In this document: in pieces, positions 47,079-57,400 of the stretch | How the letters are laid out: each line of letters begins with the position of its first letter | Position numbering within the stretch: the stretch's first letter is position 1 | Origin: SUG2458 sp963651465 | GTDB lineage: Bacteria > Bacillota_I > Bacilli_A > RFN20 > CAG-826 | DNA: 64,000 nt | Assembly: GCA_963651465.1 (NCBI GenBank) | Contig: CAVJPS010000017.1 | Location: 1 to 64,000 of the forward strand | Reading direction: 5' to 3' | Notes under the pieces: model-generated | Told to the model about the DNA's origin: nothing | The model's database searches: none | The model's input: the letters and a program-made list of their open reading frames with translations, nothing else | Program-made: the position numbers and the translations under genes

Positions 47079-47303
47079 TTATTCCTCGAATCCAACAATG
47101 CCTTGAAACAATATTTCTAAAGTTATATCAAGCCCTAATGATATTTTTTCTAATATATCTAGAGTAGGATTTCTTCTCCCGTTTTCTATATCACATAAAT
47201 AATTCTTATTAATGTTACAATTTAGTGCTAAATCTTCTTGTGATAACTTTTTATTTTTTCTTAAGTAACAAATTCTCATACCTAATTGTTTTCGAACATT
47301 CAT
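47079..47303 (-). CDS. Small XRE-family HTH regulator
   Basis: A 74-residue protein that is little more than a Cro/C1 helix-turn-helix: MRICYLRKNKKLSQEDLALNCNINKNYLCDIENGRRNPTLDILEKISLGL. It has no sensor domain. ATG 47303 has GAGG 7-8 bases upstream, within the end of whiA, and starts one base after the whiA stop, so it is coupled to whiA. The target is unknown; it is not part of a visible phage or toxin pair. Confidence 0.85.
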   Translation of the reverse strand: MNVRKQLGMRICYLRKNKKLSQEDLALNCNINKNYLCDIENGRRNPTLDILEKISLGLDITLEILFQGIVGFEE

Positions 47304-47304
47304 T

Positions 47305-48261
47305 TTAATTACCTCTATATTTTTCTGCCAATTCATGAATAGACCTGAATAAATGGTTAATATTAGATTTAGTTACTTTAGTTCCTATTTCATAGGATAA
47401 TAAATCCGCTAAATCTTGCATAGACATTTCCTCATTTTCAAGCCTTAAATAACATAAGGTTTTCATTTTAATATTTGGTATATTATTAATTCCAAAATAT
47501 TGTTCGATTAGATCAATATCTTCTTTTTGTCTATGAGAACTTTCAACAGTTCTAATTACATTGGCATTCTCACAAATTTGTAATCTGTTATCGTTATTTC
47601 TAAAATCACGTTCAACTCTAATTTCTTCAAAATCTAAGCAACAATTATGTGCTCCTAAAAAAGCTAAAAAATCTACTATTTGATCAGATTTTTTTAAATA
47701 AACAACGTAATAACTTCTTCTTTGAATTACTTTTGTACTAAAAGATATTGGCTTACATTTATTTGTTAATTTACAAATATATTCAGCAAGCAATTCATCT
47801 TGACAACTTATCTCTAAATGATAATTTGACGAAATCGGATCATTACATGACCCCGTAGCTAAAAATGCACCTACTATAAAATACTTTAAATTATCATCGT
47901 TTTTAACAAATGATTTTTTAGTATTTGTTTCATAAAGACTAATCTCTAAATCATCAAGAATTTCATCTGCTTTTTCATCGATAATAATATTAAAGCAAAC
48001 TTTTTTATCAAACTTCATCTTACGACTATAAGTTAATCTAGGATCGATATCATATAATTGATGAAAAAGCTGATAAATTAATTTTGCCACTTTCGCATGT
48101 TCTGTCGAAAGTGCAATAATTGTTTCTTTATTTTTAATTAAAAAACGTCCATTAATTGACGTAAAACCAGAAAGTAGAGCTTTTTTAGCTAAAAAATCAC
48201 TATATTCATTAAGTGCCAATTCTTCTTTAACTTTATGGGTGAATGATTCTTTAAGTTCCAT
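47305..48261 (-). CDS. whiA: WhiA family DNA-binding regulator
   Basis: Conserved Gram-positive regulator with an N-terminal LAGLIDADG-like fold and a C-terminal helix-turn-helix; in B. subtilis it affects division and chromosome segregation. The 318-residue protein has ELALNEYSDFLAKKALLSGF at the N-terminus, VGAFLATGSCNDPISSNYHLE in the middle, and the HTH block ENEEMSMQDLADLLSYEIGTKVTKSNINHLFR. The ATG has GGAGG 8 bases upstream. rapZ and yvcK/glmR, its usual upstream partners, are missing. Confidence 0.95.
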   Translation of the reverse strand: MELKESFTHKVKEELALNEYSDFLAKKALLSGFTSINGRFLIKNKETIIALSTEHAKVAKLIYQLFHQLYDIDPRLTYSRKMKFDKKVCFNIIIDEKADEILDDLEISLYETNTKKSFVKNDDNLKYFIVGAFLATGSCNDPISSNYHLEISCQDELLAEYICKLTNKCKPISFSTKVIQRRSYYVVYLKKSDQIVDFLAFLGAHNCCLDFEEIRVERDFRNNDNRLQICENANVIRTVESSHRQKEDIDLIEQYFGINNIPNIKMKTLCYLRLENEEMSMQDLADLLSYEIGTKVTKSNINHLFRSIHELAEKYRGN

Positions 48262-48323
48262 TTTCTGTGCCCTCCAATTAAGATAATATCATAAATTAAA
48301 AATTAAATTAACCCGGGCGTATC

Positions 48324-48346
48324 AAAAAAAACGCATTTCTGCGTTT
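48324..48346 (-). terminator. Intrinsic terminator after trxB
   Basis: Minus-strand AAAACGCA / TGCGTTTT with a 5-base loop, then TTTTGATAC. It starts within a base of the trxB stop. Confidence 0.82.
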
Positions 48347-49255
48347 TTATATTTTTTTTAGGTATTCAATTGCTGACATTGCTGCGATAGCACCATCACT
48401 TGTTGCAGTAACAACTTGACGTAATTCTTTGTCAAGAACATCTCCCGCTGCAAACAAACCATCAATATTTGTTTTCATTTTTGAATCAACAATCATATAG
48501 CCATTATTCGTTTTTAAATCATTAATATTAATAAAATCAGTATTAGGTAATGCACCCAAATATGGGAATACTCCTTCAACATCCAAAGTCTCTAATTCTT
48601 TTGAATTTATATTTTGAATTTCAAGACCTTGAAGTTTATTTTCACCTATTAATTTTGTTGGCACATTAAATAATTTTAATTCTATATTAGAATTTTTGAT
48701 TTCATTAACTAATGTGTCATTTGCTCTAAATTCATCGCGACGATGTACTAAATAAACTTCAGCGCAAATTCTTGATAAATATAAAGCTTCCTTTAAGGCA
48801 CTTTCACCTCCGCCGATAACTGCGACTTTTTTGTTTTGATAAAAATTTCCATCACAAACCGCACAATAAGAAATTCCATGGTTTTCAAATTTTGAACTAT
48901 TCTCAATTTCTAATTTGCGTTCATGAGTTCCAGTGGCAATAATAACAGCTTCACTTTCAATATCTTCTTTATTTGTTTTTAAAATAAATTTATCTTCTTG
49001 TTTTTCAAGTGAAATAATATTTTTACTTAGTATTTTAACTCCTAGTTTAATAGCATGTTCATACATCTTAAAAGCTAAATCTGGTCCACTAATAGTTTCA
49101 AATCCAGGATAATTTTCAATATGAGAAGTTGAATTAACTTTTCCTCCTGGAGCGGCTTTTTCATAAACAGTTACATTATAACCAGCTCTTAATAAATAAA
49201 TTGCTGCAGTTAAACCAGCAGGGCCCGCACCAATAATAGATACATCATTTACCAT
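48347..49255 (-). CDS. trxB: Thioredoxin reductase
   Basis: Flavoprotein that reduces thioredoxin with NADPH. The 302-residue protein has the FAD loop VSIIGAGPAGLTAAIYLLRAG, the redox-active SYCAVCDGNF, the NADPH loop VAVIGGGESALKEALYL and the C-terminal FAAGDVLDKELRQVVTATSDGA. It overlaps the ppaX-like gene by 11 bases (TGA stop). In an anaerobe it likely serves thiol homeostasis. Confidence 0.96.
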   Translation of the reverse strand: MVNDVSIIGAGPAGLTAAIYLLRAGYNVTVYEKAAPGGKVNSTSHIENYPGFETISGPDLAFKMYEHAIKLGVKILSKNIISLEKQEDKFILKTNKEDIESEAVIIATGTHERKLEIENSSKFENHGISYCAVCDGNFYQNKKVAVIGGGESALKEALYLSRICAEVYLVHRRDEFRANDTLVNEIKNSNIELKLFNVPTKLIGENKLQGLEIQNINSKELETLDVEGVFPYLGALPNTDFININDLKTNNGYMIVDSKMKTNIDGLFAAGDVLDKELRQVVTATSDGAIAAMSAIEYLKKI

Positions 49256-49886
49256 TTAAAATTACCTCCTTTAATTCACTTAAAGAATTAACGTAATACT
49301 TGGCATTAGAATTATTTAATTTTCCACGTATATTCCACGTTACTAAGCAACAATCAACTGAAGAATTAAATGCTGTTTGTTCATCAATAAGACTATCACC
49401 TATAAACAATGTATCATTTCTACTCGAGTTAAGTCTATTAATACACTCTATAACTCCATTTCCTGCGGGCTTTGGGTTAGCAATCATATCACTACACAAA
49501 ACCAAATCAAAAACATTTTCAACACCATACATTTGTAAAGTCCATTGAGTAGCAGTTGACATTTTGTTTGTTAGAATAGCTAATTTAAAGCCTTCCTCTT
49601 TTAATTCCAATAAAAACTCTTTTATTCCTTTATATAAAGAAGTATGCGAATAATACATGCTCTTTGAATAAGATTTAAATTCTTCTATTAATTTATATGT
49701 GTCTTCGTTTGGAAAATAATATTTCATCATATCATATAATGTAGGTCCCGATAACAAAGTCAATTCTTTAAAAGTAGGTTTATAATCAGGACGATATTTT
49801 TTAAATATTTTTAAATATGCGTCGACAACTAATAAATCAGTATCGGCTAACGTGCCGTCTAAATCGAAAATTAATAAATTATACAT
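49245..49886 (-). CDS. HAD hydrolase, PpaX-like
   Basis: Haloacid-dehalogenase phosphatase of 213 residues: FDLDGTLADTDL (nucleophile Asp) at the N-terminus, AILTNKMSTA (motif II), and FIGDSLIDEQTAF (motif IV), with a helical cap between. The position between lgt and trxB matches B. subtilis ppaX, a pyrophosphatase working with HPr kinase, but hprK is absent here, so the pyrophosphatase role is uncertain; a phosphoglycolate phosphatase-like role is an alternative. Confidence 0.85.
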   Translation of the reverse strand: MYNLLIFDLDGTLADTDLLVVDAYLKIFKKYRPDYKPTFKELTLLSGPTLYDMMKYYFPNEDTYKLIEEFKSYSKSMYYSHTSLYKGIKEFLLELKEEGFKLAILTNKMSTATQWTLQMYGVENVFDLVLCSDMIANPKPAGNGVIECINRLNSSRNDTLFIGDSLIDEQTAFNSSVDCCLVTWNIRGKLNNSNAKYYVNSLSELKEVILNGK

Positions 49887-51411
49887 ATGCTTTTGAACAC
49901 ACTACCTTATTAGCAAATAAAAGTGTGAATAAATCAATAACCCAGCAGAATAATCCACCAAAGATAAACCACAATATAGCACTAAAGTAATGTCCTTTTA
50001 TAAAACGATAATAAGAATAAGCAAATCCATCAATAATAGGTAATGCTAATATTACTCGAACACTCTTAGGTAAATTTTCAAACTTAAGAGCTAAGTTATG
50101 GAATTGTTCATATTTTTTATTTTTCCATTCAATCACTTTCTCTTTTGTATTTAAATATTCATAAACATGATTAATTACAATAGAAAGAACCCCAATAACA
50201 ATAAAAGAAATACTCATAATAACTGAAGTTGGAATTGTTTGAGATGATGAACCCATAATAAATTCTTGATTACGTAAAGGTTCCATAATACATCTTACTG
50301 TTCCATACCATATAAAATATGCAAATGCCAAGTCACCAATCTTTAGGAATTTCTTTAGAAGTTTTCCTATTAATCGCGTGATAATAAAATACCCAGCAAT
50401 ATTAATTAAACTTTCTATTAAAAATAAAGGAACATAGAAATTACCATCTAATGCTTGCATATGGGTAATAATAACTCGTGGTAAAAATGACCATTTTGAA
50501 GGATCAGCTACACTACCATAGACTTCAATGTTAAAGAAATTACCCCATCTACCAATTGCTTGTGCAAGAAGAATTCCAGGAATAATTAAATCCATTGCCT
50601 TACGTAATTTCATTTCACGATGGAATTCACACATAATCCACATTCCAAAGAAAGCGCCCATTAGAACGCCACCTTGAATAGCAACTCCACCACTACGAAT
50701 ATCAAATATATTCATTAAATTATCTTTAAATTCAGACCATTCAGCAATAACATACCATAAGCGAGCACCAACAATGCCCATTGGGAAACCTACAAAAAAA
50801 ATAGGTTCAAAAATGCTACGTTCATATCCTTCCCTTTTAGCGTTGTTACTAGAAACAAATAAAGTAACTAATGCACCGAGTAAAATACATATTGCGTAAA
50901 AAGCTACAACAAATTTTCCAGTTCCACTATAACTAAAAGTCTCCCAAGGAATTCCACGTGGAAATGAAGTTACAATTTCATCTAAGTTATAAATAAAGAT
51001 AAGTGAAAAAGTTATTAATAAAGCTACAAAAATATATTTTGTAATGTAATACTTCTTTGTACGATAAGAATCATCAGTCTCTTTATCAAAATAAATAAAA
51101 TTATAGACTAGAAATCCACTTGTGTTTAACATTGCGTAAAGAGAAACAATTAATAGCCAAATTCTATTAGATATACCACCTAAATTAATAGCATCATTTG
51201 CTCCCATAACTAAACCAAACGATAAGCAAGTAACTCCTAATACGCCTACAGTTACTAAGGAAATATCAGTATATATCTTCTTTTTTTCGTTATCTTTGTA
51301 ATCCTTATGAATAAAGAACATAAATCCCACAGCAGGAAATAATGCACATAAAATATATAGTAATATACTTAAAAATTTTGGACGTTCTTTAACAATTTTT
51401 AAATCTTCCAT
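49879..51411 (-). CDS. lgt: Enlarged prolipoprotein diacylglyceryl transferase
   Basis: Attaches diacylglycerol to the lipobox Cys of prelipoproteins. The core at about residues 165-425 has the Lgt signature AIGRWGNFFNIEVYG, GARLWYVIAEW, SGGVAIQGGVLMG, and RCIMEPLRNQ. The protein is 510 residues against a usual 260-300: about 150 extra N-terminal residues form four or so membrane segments, and a C-terminal 85 residues hold a TM2-like helix pair (GFAYSYYRFIKGHYFSAILW). It lies in the order uvrA-lgt-ppaX-trxB-whiA, without the usual hprK. The lipoproteins at 59-63 kb are likely substrates. Confidence 0.93.
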   Translation of the reverse strand: MEDLKIVKERPKFLSILLYILCALFPAVGFMFFIHKDYKDNEKKKIYTDISLVTVGVLGVTCLSFGLVMGANDAINLGGISNRIWLLIVSLYAMLNTSGFLVYNFIYFDKETDDSYRTKKYYITKYIFVALLITFSLIFIYNLDEIVTSFPRGIPWETFSYSGTGKFVVAFYAICILLGALVTLFVSSNNAKREGYERSIFEPIFFVGFPMGIVGARLWYVIAEWSEFKDNLMNIFDIRSGGVAIQGGVLMGAFFGMWIMCEFHREMKLRKAMDLIIPGILLAQAIGRWGNFFNIEVYGSVADPSKWSFLPRVIITHMQALDGNFYVPLFLIESLINIAGYFIITRLIGKLLKKFLKIGDLAFAYFIWYGTVRCIMEPLRNQEFIMGSSSQTIPTSVIMSISFIVIGVLSIVINHVYEYLNTKEKVIEWKNKKYEQFHNLALKFENLPKSVRVILALPIIDGFAYSYYRFIKGHYFSAILWFIFGGLFCWVIDLFTLLFANKVVCSKAYV

Positions 51412-51430
51412 TTTGATTCTCCATTCTAAT

Positions 51431-54274
51431 TTACTTTACGCGATTCAATTTACCTTTTTCAAGTAAAGGTTTTAAATATTGACCAGTATATGATTCTTTA
51501 ATTTCTACTATTTCTTCTGGTGTTCCACAACCAACAAGAGTACCACCTTTATCTCCACCATCTGGCCCTAAATCAATTATATAATCAGCAACCTTAATTA
51601 AATCAAGATTATGTTCAATAACAACTACAGTATCACCATTATCAACAATTCTTTGTAAAATTGATATTAAACGAGATACATCATCAATATGTAATCCAGT
51701 TGTAGGTTCGTCAAGAATATATAATGTTTTACCTGTCGAACGACGTTGTAATTCATAAGCGAGTTTAACACGTTGAGCTTCACCACCAGATAATGTGGTT
51801 CCTTGTTGACCTAATTTAATATACCCTAAGCCTACTTCATATAATGTTCTTAATTTACGAGATATGCTTGGGATATTTTCAAAAAATTCACAAGCATTTT
51901 CAATTGTCATATCCAATATATCAAATATATTTTTACCTTTATACGTACACATTAAAGTTTCGTTATTGTAGCGTTTGCCTTTACATTCATCACATGTTAC
52001 GTAAATATCGGGTAAGAAATTCATTGGAATTCTAATAACACCACAGCCTTGACATCTTTCACAACGTCCACCTTTGACGTTAAAAGAGAATCTACTCTTA
52101 TCGTATCCACGAGCTCTTGCCTCAACAGTCGATGCAAACAAATCTCTGATGTCATCAAATACACCAGTATATGTTGCCGGGTTACTACGTGGAGTTTTAC
52201 CGATAGGATCTTGAGATACATTAATTACTTTATCAATATATTCAATTCCTTCTATACCATCGCTTTCTCCAGGAATCTCACTAGCACCAACAGATGTTTT
52301 ATTATAAACATTCTTATATAAAATTTCTGTTACTAAAGAAGATTTGCCCGAACCAGAAACACCAGTAACACACGTTAAAACTCCAAGTGGAATTTTAACG
52401 TCAATATTTTTAAGATTATGGCAACGAGCACCTTTTATATTTATAAAATATCCATTTCCTTTTTTACGATTTAACGGAACTGGAATAAACTTTCTACCTG
52501 AAAGATAATCTCCAGTAATTGATTTTGGTTCATTTATAATATCAGCTAAACTACCAGCAGCAACTACTTCTCCGCCATGAATTCCAGCACCTGGTCCTAT
52601 ATCAACAATATAGTCAGCCGCTCTCATTGTATCTTCATCGTGTTCAACAACAACAAGAGTATTTCCTAAATCTCTCATATCTTTTAAAGAGTTAATAAGT
52701 CTATCATTATCTCTTTGATGTAATCCAATAGAAGGTTCATCTAATACATACAAAACCCCCGATAATTTAGAACCAATTTGAGTAGCAAGTCTAATTCGTT
52801 GAGATTCTCCTCCAGATAAGGTCATTGCCATTCGTGATAAAGTTAAATAATCAAGACCAACTCTAATTAAAAACTCTAATCTATTTCTTATTTCATTAAT
52901 AATTAAGTGTGAAATCTCTTTTTCTGTAGGATTTAAACTTAAATTATTAATAAAATCTAACATCTTATTTATAGGTAAACATGTTAATTCATAAATGTTT
53001 AATCCTCCAATACGAACTGAAAGTACTTTTTCATTAAGTCTTGCACCATGACAAGTTTCACATACTTTATCGCGCATAAATGTTTCATACCATTCACGCA
53101 TGAAATCCGAACCAGTTTCACTGTATAATCTTTCAATTCTAACTTTAGCACCCTCAATAAAGCCTTTACGATGTGTAACATTTCCAGATGCTGATGTTAA
53201 AGTGAAAGTATGTTCTTTTGGTGAACCATACAAAGCAATATGTTTTTGTTCTTCAGTTAAACGGAAGAACGAAACATCCATTGGAATATTATATTCTTTA
53301 CATAAATAACAGAATTCTTGCCATTCAAGGTTTTGAGTACCACAAGTGTTTTTGAAATAAGTAATTGCCCCTTTAGCTAAAGTAACATTTTCATCGGGAA
53401 CTAATAAATGAACATCAACCTCACGTTTAATTCCTAATCCATTACAATCAGGACAGTTTCCCATTGGAGCATTAAACGAAAATAAACGAGGTTCAAGTGG
53501 TGGTACACTAAAGCCACATTCAGGACATGCGTGATGTTCTGAATACAAAATTTCTTCACTTCCAACTAATACTAAAACATATCCTTTTGACCAATCTAAA
53601 GCTAATTCAACAGCTTCATAAATTCTTGAACGAGCTTCTTCTTTTAAAACAATACGATCAATAACTATTTCAATATTGTGAGTTTTATTTTTTTCTAATT
53701 CAGGAATTTCTTCAATTGAATATATTTCTCCATCAATACGTAAACGTTGAAAACCTTGTACTTTAATTTTTTCTAAAGTATCTTTATGTGTTCCTTTTTC
53801 ACGATGCACAACTGGGGATAAAATTTGAATTCTCGATTGTAATTCATTTTTATATATAAAATCTACTATTTGATTAGGAGTAAATGATTCAATCATACAA
53901 TTATGGTTTGGACAATATGGATGACCAATACGAGCATAAAGCAAACGTAAATAATCGTAAATCTCAGTAACAGTTCCAACGGTAGAACGTGGGTTATGAG
54001 ATTTAGTTTTTTGATCTATAGCAATAGCGGGAGATAAGCCATCAATTGCATCAACGTCTGGCTTTTCCATCCCACCTAAAAATTGACGAGCGTATGAACT
54101 AAGTGATTCAACATAGCGTCTTTGACCTTCAGCATAAATGGTATCAAAAGCAAGAGTCGATTTACCTGAACCAGATAGCCCTGTAAATACAACCAAACTA
54201 TTCTTTGGAATTTCCAAATCAATATTTTTAAGGTTGTTCTCTCTTGCACCTTTAATTTTAATTAAATTTGCCAT
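51431..54274 (-). CDS. uvrA: Excinuclease ABC subunit A
   Basis: Damage-recognising ATPase of nucleotide excision repair. The 947-residue protein has two ABC modules, with Walker A TGLSGSGKSTLAFDT and TGVSGSGKSSLVTE, signature LSGGESQRIRLA and LSGGEAQRVKLA, and zinc modules (CPECGFSV ... CPDC; CERCQGCG ... CDECKGKRYN). Fully intact. uvrB is not upstream; the PFOR gene is. Confidence 0.98.
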   Translation of the reverse strand: MANLIKIKGARENNLKNIDLEIPKNSLVVFTGLSGSGKSTLAFDTIYAEGQRRYVESLSSYARQFLGGMEKPDVDAIDGLSPAIAIDQKTKSHNPRSTVGTVTEIYDYLRLLYARIGHPYCPNHNCMIESFTPNQIVDFIYKNELQSRIQILSPVVHREKGTHKDTLEKIKVQGFQRLRIDGEIYSIEEIPELEKNKTHNIEIVIDRIVLKEEARSRIYEAVELALDWSKGYVLVLVGSEEILYSEHHACPECGFSVPPLEPRLFSFNAPMGNCPDCNGLGIKREVDVHLLVPDENVTLAKGAITYFKNTCGTQNLEWQEFCYLCKEYNIPMDVSFFRLTEEQKHIALYGSPKEHTFTLTSASGNVTHRKGFIEGAKVRIERLYSETGSDFMREWYETFMRDKVCETCHGARLNEKVLSVRIGGLNIYELTCLPINKMLDFINNLSLNPTEKEISHLIINEIRNRLEFLIRVGLDYLTLSRMAMTLSGGESQRIRLATQIGSKLSGVLYVLDEPSIGLHQRDNDRLINSLKDMRDLGNTLVVVEHDEDTMRAADYIVDIGPGAGIHGGEVVAAGSLADIINEPKSITGDYLSGRKFIPVPLNRKKGNGYFINIKGARCHNLKNIDVKIPLGVLTCVTGVSGSGKSSLVTEILYKNVYNKTSVGASEIPGESDGIEGIEYIDKVINVSQDPIGKTPRSNPATYTGVFDDIRDLFASTVEARARGYDKSRFSFNVKGGRCERCQGCGVIRIPMNFLPDIYVTCDECKGKRYNNETLMCTYKGKNIFDILDMTIENACEFFENIPSISRKLRTLYEVGLGYIKLGQQGTTLSGGEAQRVKLAYELQRRSTGKTLYILDEPTTGLHIDDVSRLISILQRIVDNGDTVVVIEHNLDLIKVADYIIDLGPDGGDKGGTLVGCGTPEEIVEIKESYTGQYLKPLLEKGKLNRVK

Positions 54275-54293
54275 ATTACCACCTCATTCTTAT

Positions 54294-54322
54294 ATTTTAC
54301 CAAAATACATTGCATCATTGAA
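54294..54322 (-). promoter_or_regulatory. Possible promoter of uvrA
   Basis: Minus-strand TTCAAT (54322-54317), 17-base spacer, TAAAAT (54299-54294). The -35 is weak. Confidence 0.4.
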
Positions 54323-54368
54323 TATTTACACAAACATTTTCTAATATTGACACTAGTTGTTGAAAATT

Positions 54369-54399
54369 AAAAAAGGACTTGAAATTAATCAAGTCCTTT
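54369..54399 (-). terminator. Intrinsic terminator after PFOR
   Basis: Minus-strand AAAGGACTTGA / TCAAGTCCTTT with a 6-base loop, followed by TTTAATTTT. Confidence 0.85.
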
Positions 54400-54407
54400 A
54401 AATTGTA

Positions 54408-57400
54408 TTATTCAGCTAATTTCTTGAATCTATTCCATCTAATCTTTGCACACTCTTCAGATTTCTTTAATAATTCTTCAGCGTGTTCTGGATTGACTTT
54501 TGGTAATTGTGAATAACGTGTTTCACCCATTACGAAGTCACGGAATAATTCAAAGTTAGGTTCTTTGCAATCTAATTGCATTGGTGATTTACCTTGAGCT
54601 TCTAAACGTGGGTCATAACGGAAAATTGGGAAATAACCACTTTCAACAGCAGCTTTTTCAACTCTTGTTGCATTCATTAAGCCACCTTTAATACCATGGT
54701 TAGCACAAGGAGCATAACAAATGATTAATGAAGGTCCGTTATATGATTCAGCTTCTTGCATTGCTTTAATAGCTTGCATTGGGTTAGCACCCATTGAAAT
54801 TTGAGCAACGTAAACATTACCATACGCAATTGCCATCATAGCAAGATTCTTTTTAGCTGTCTTTTTACCTGAAGCAGTGAACTTAGCAATTGAACCTGTT
54901 TGTGATGATTTAGATGATTGACCACCAGTATTTGAATAAACTTCAGTATCTAAAACCATAATATTAACATCTTCTTCTGATGCTAAGACATGGTCAACAC
55001 CACCATAACCAATATCGTATGACCAACCGTCACCACCGATAATCCATACAGATTTATCGATAATATCACGTTCATATAATAAAGCTTCTTTAGCAGCTTC
55101 ACACTTAGTTTCTTTTAGTAATGAAACTAATTCAGCAGCAAATGTTCTAACTAACTTACGGTCTTTGAAGTTATTTAACCACATATCCATTAACTCAGCT
55201 AAACGAGGTTCAACTTCACCCTTAGTAGCTTCGAAGATACGACCTAATTGAGATAATTTATAGTTAGATGCAACTCTCATACCGAAACCAAATTCAGCAT
55301 TATCTTCAAACAATGAGTTAGCCCAAGCAATACCTTCACCATTCTTATCTGTACAGAAAGGTGTTAAAGGTGTTGAACCACTATAAATTGAAGAACATCC
55401 AGTTGCGTTAGCAATAAGCATATCTTTACCGAATAATTGAGATGCTAATTTATAATATGGAGTTTCACCACAACCAGCACAAGCACCAGAAATTTCCATA
55501 TAAGGCATTAAGAATGCAGCACCTTTAACTGTTGAAGCAGGAATTAAATCTGCTTTATATTCAACATGTTTATATAAGTAATCAGCAGCATCTTCTTGTG
55601 CAAATTGAGATTTTGCTTCAACCATTTCAATAGCTTTAACGAGATTTCCTTCAGCATCTTTCTTACCTGGACATTGTACAACACAAAGGCCACAACCAAC
55701 ACAGTTACGTGGTGATACTTGTAAACGATATTTTAAGCCAGCGACTTTTGGTCCACCCATTGCAGGTAAAACATCGCCTTTAGCAATATCAGGTAATTTT
55801 TCTTCTTCTTCAGGAGTTAATAAGAATGGTCTTAATGTAGCGTGTGGACAAATAAATGCACATTGGTTACATTGAATACAGTTTTCTTTGTGCCATACTG
55901 GGACACGGTCAGCGATAGAACGTTTTTCTTGGAAAGTAATATCGTTCTTCATTGTACCATCAAGTAATTCCCATTCAGTGAATTTTGAAACAGGTAATGT
56001 ATCACCATCAAGTGAACCCATAACATTAACATATGTGTCGAAGTAATCGTCACCAGTTAATTTACGTTCACGGACTAATGATAATTCTTTCCATGATGGA
56101 TCAACTTTAATTTCTCTTAAACCTTCTGCACCAGCATCGATAGCTTTGTAGTTCATTTCAACTACTTCGTCACCTTTTTTAGCATAAGATTTTTTAGCAA
56201 ATTTCTTCATCCAATCTTGAGCTTCTGCGTAAGGCATAATGTTTTGGTTAAGATAGAAGAATGAAGCTTGTAAAGTTGTATTAGTATGACGACCCATACC
56301 AATCTTAGCAGCTAAACTATTAGCATCAATAACATAGAATTTTGCTTCCTTATCAGCTAATTGACGTTTAACTCTATTAGGTAATGATTTAACTAATTCT
56401 TCATCACTTAAATCAGTATTTAATAAGAATGTACCACCTTTCTTTAAATTCTTAATCATATCGAACTTATAAATATAAGTATCTAATGAACAAGAAATAA
56501 AGTCAGCGTGTTCAATATAATAAGTAGAGTGAATAGGTGATTTACCGAATCTTAAGTGAGAACGTGTAACACCACCAGCTTTACGAGAGTCATAAGCAAA
56601 GTATGCTTGTGCGTATTGGTGAGTTGCATCACCAATAATCTTAATTGATGACTTATTAGCAGATACTGTACCATCTGAACCTAAGCCATAGAATAAGCAA
56701 GATGTGTAATTTTGATCAATACTAAATTCTTCATCAACAGGAATTGATAAATGAGTAACATCATCGTTGATACCAACTGTAAATGATGTCCAAACTTTTT
56801 CTGAGTCTAAGAAATCAAATACTGATTTAACATGTTTTGGTTGTGTATCTTTTGAAGATAAGCCATAACGGCCACCAACTAAAACATCAAACTTACGACC
56901 CATTTGTTCACATGCAGCAACTACATCTAAATATAATGGCTCGCCTGTAGCACCAGTTTCTTTAGTTCTATCTAAAACAGCAACTTTCTTAACTGTTGAA
57001 GGAATAGCTTCAACAAAGTGTTTTGCTGAGAAAGGACGATATAAGTAAACTTTGACAACACCAACTTTTTCGCCACGTTTTGTTAATTCATCAATGACTT
57101 CAGTAGCAGTTTCTGTAACTGAGCCCATAGCAACAATAACTTTAGTTGCATCTGGAGCACCATAATAAACAAATGGAGCATATGTACGTCCAGTTAATTC
57201 ACTTGCTTTCTTTAAGTAATCTTCAGCAATATCAATGACTTTATTGAAGTGAGCATTTTGTGCTTCACGACCTTGGAAATAAACGTCATCGTTTTCAGCA
57301 CCACCACGTGTGACACTATGTGTATGTGGGTTTAATGCTCTAGCACGGAAAGCCTCAACAGCATCCATATCTAAAAGTTTTTTCCATTCGTTTTCGTCAA

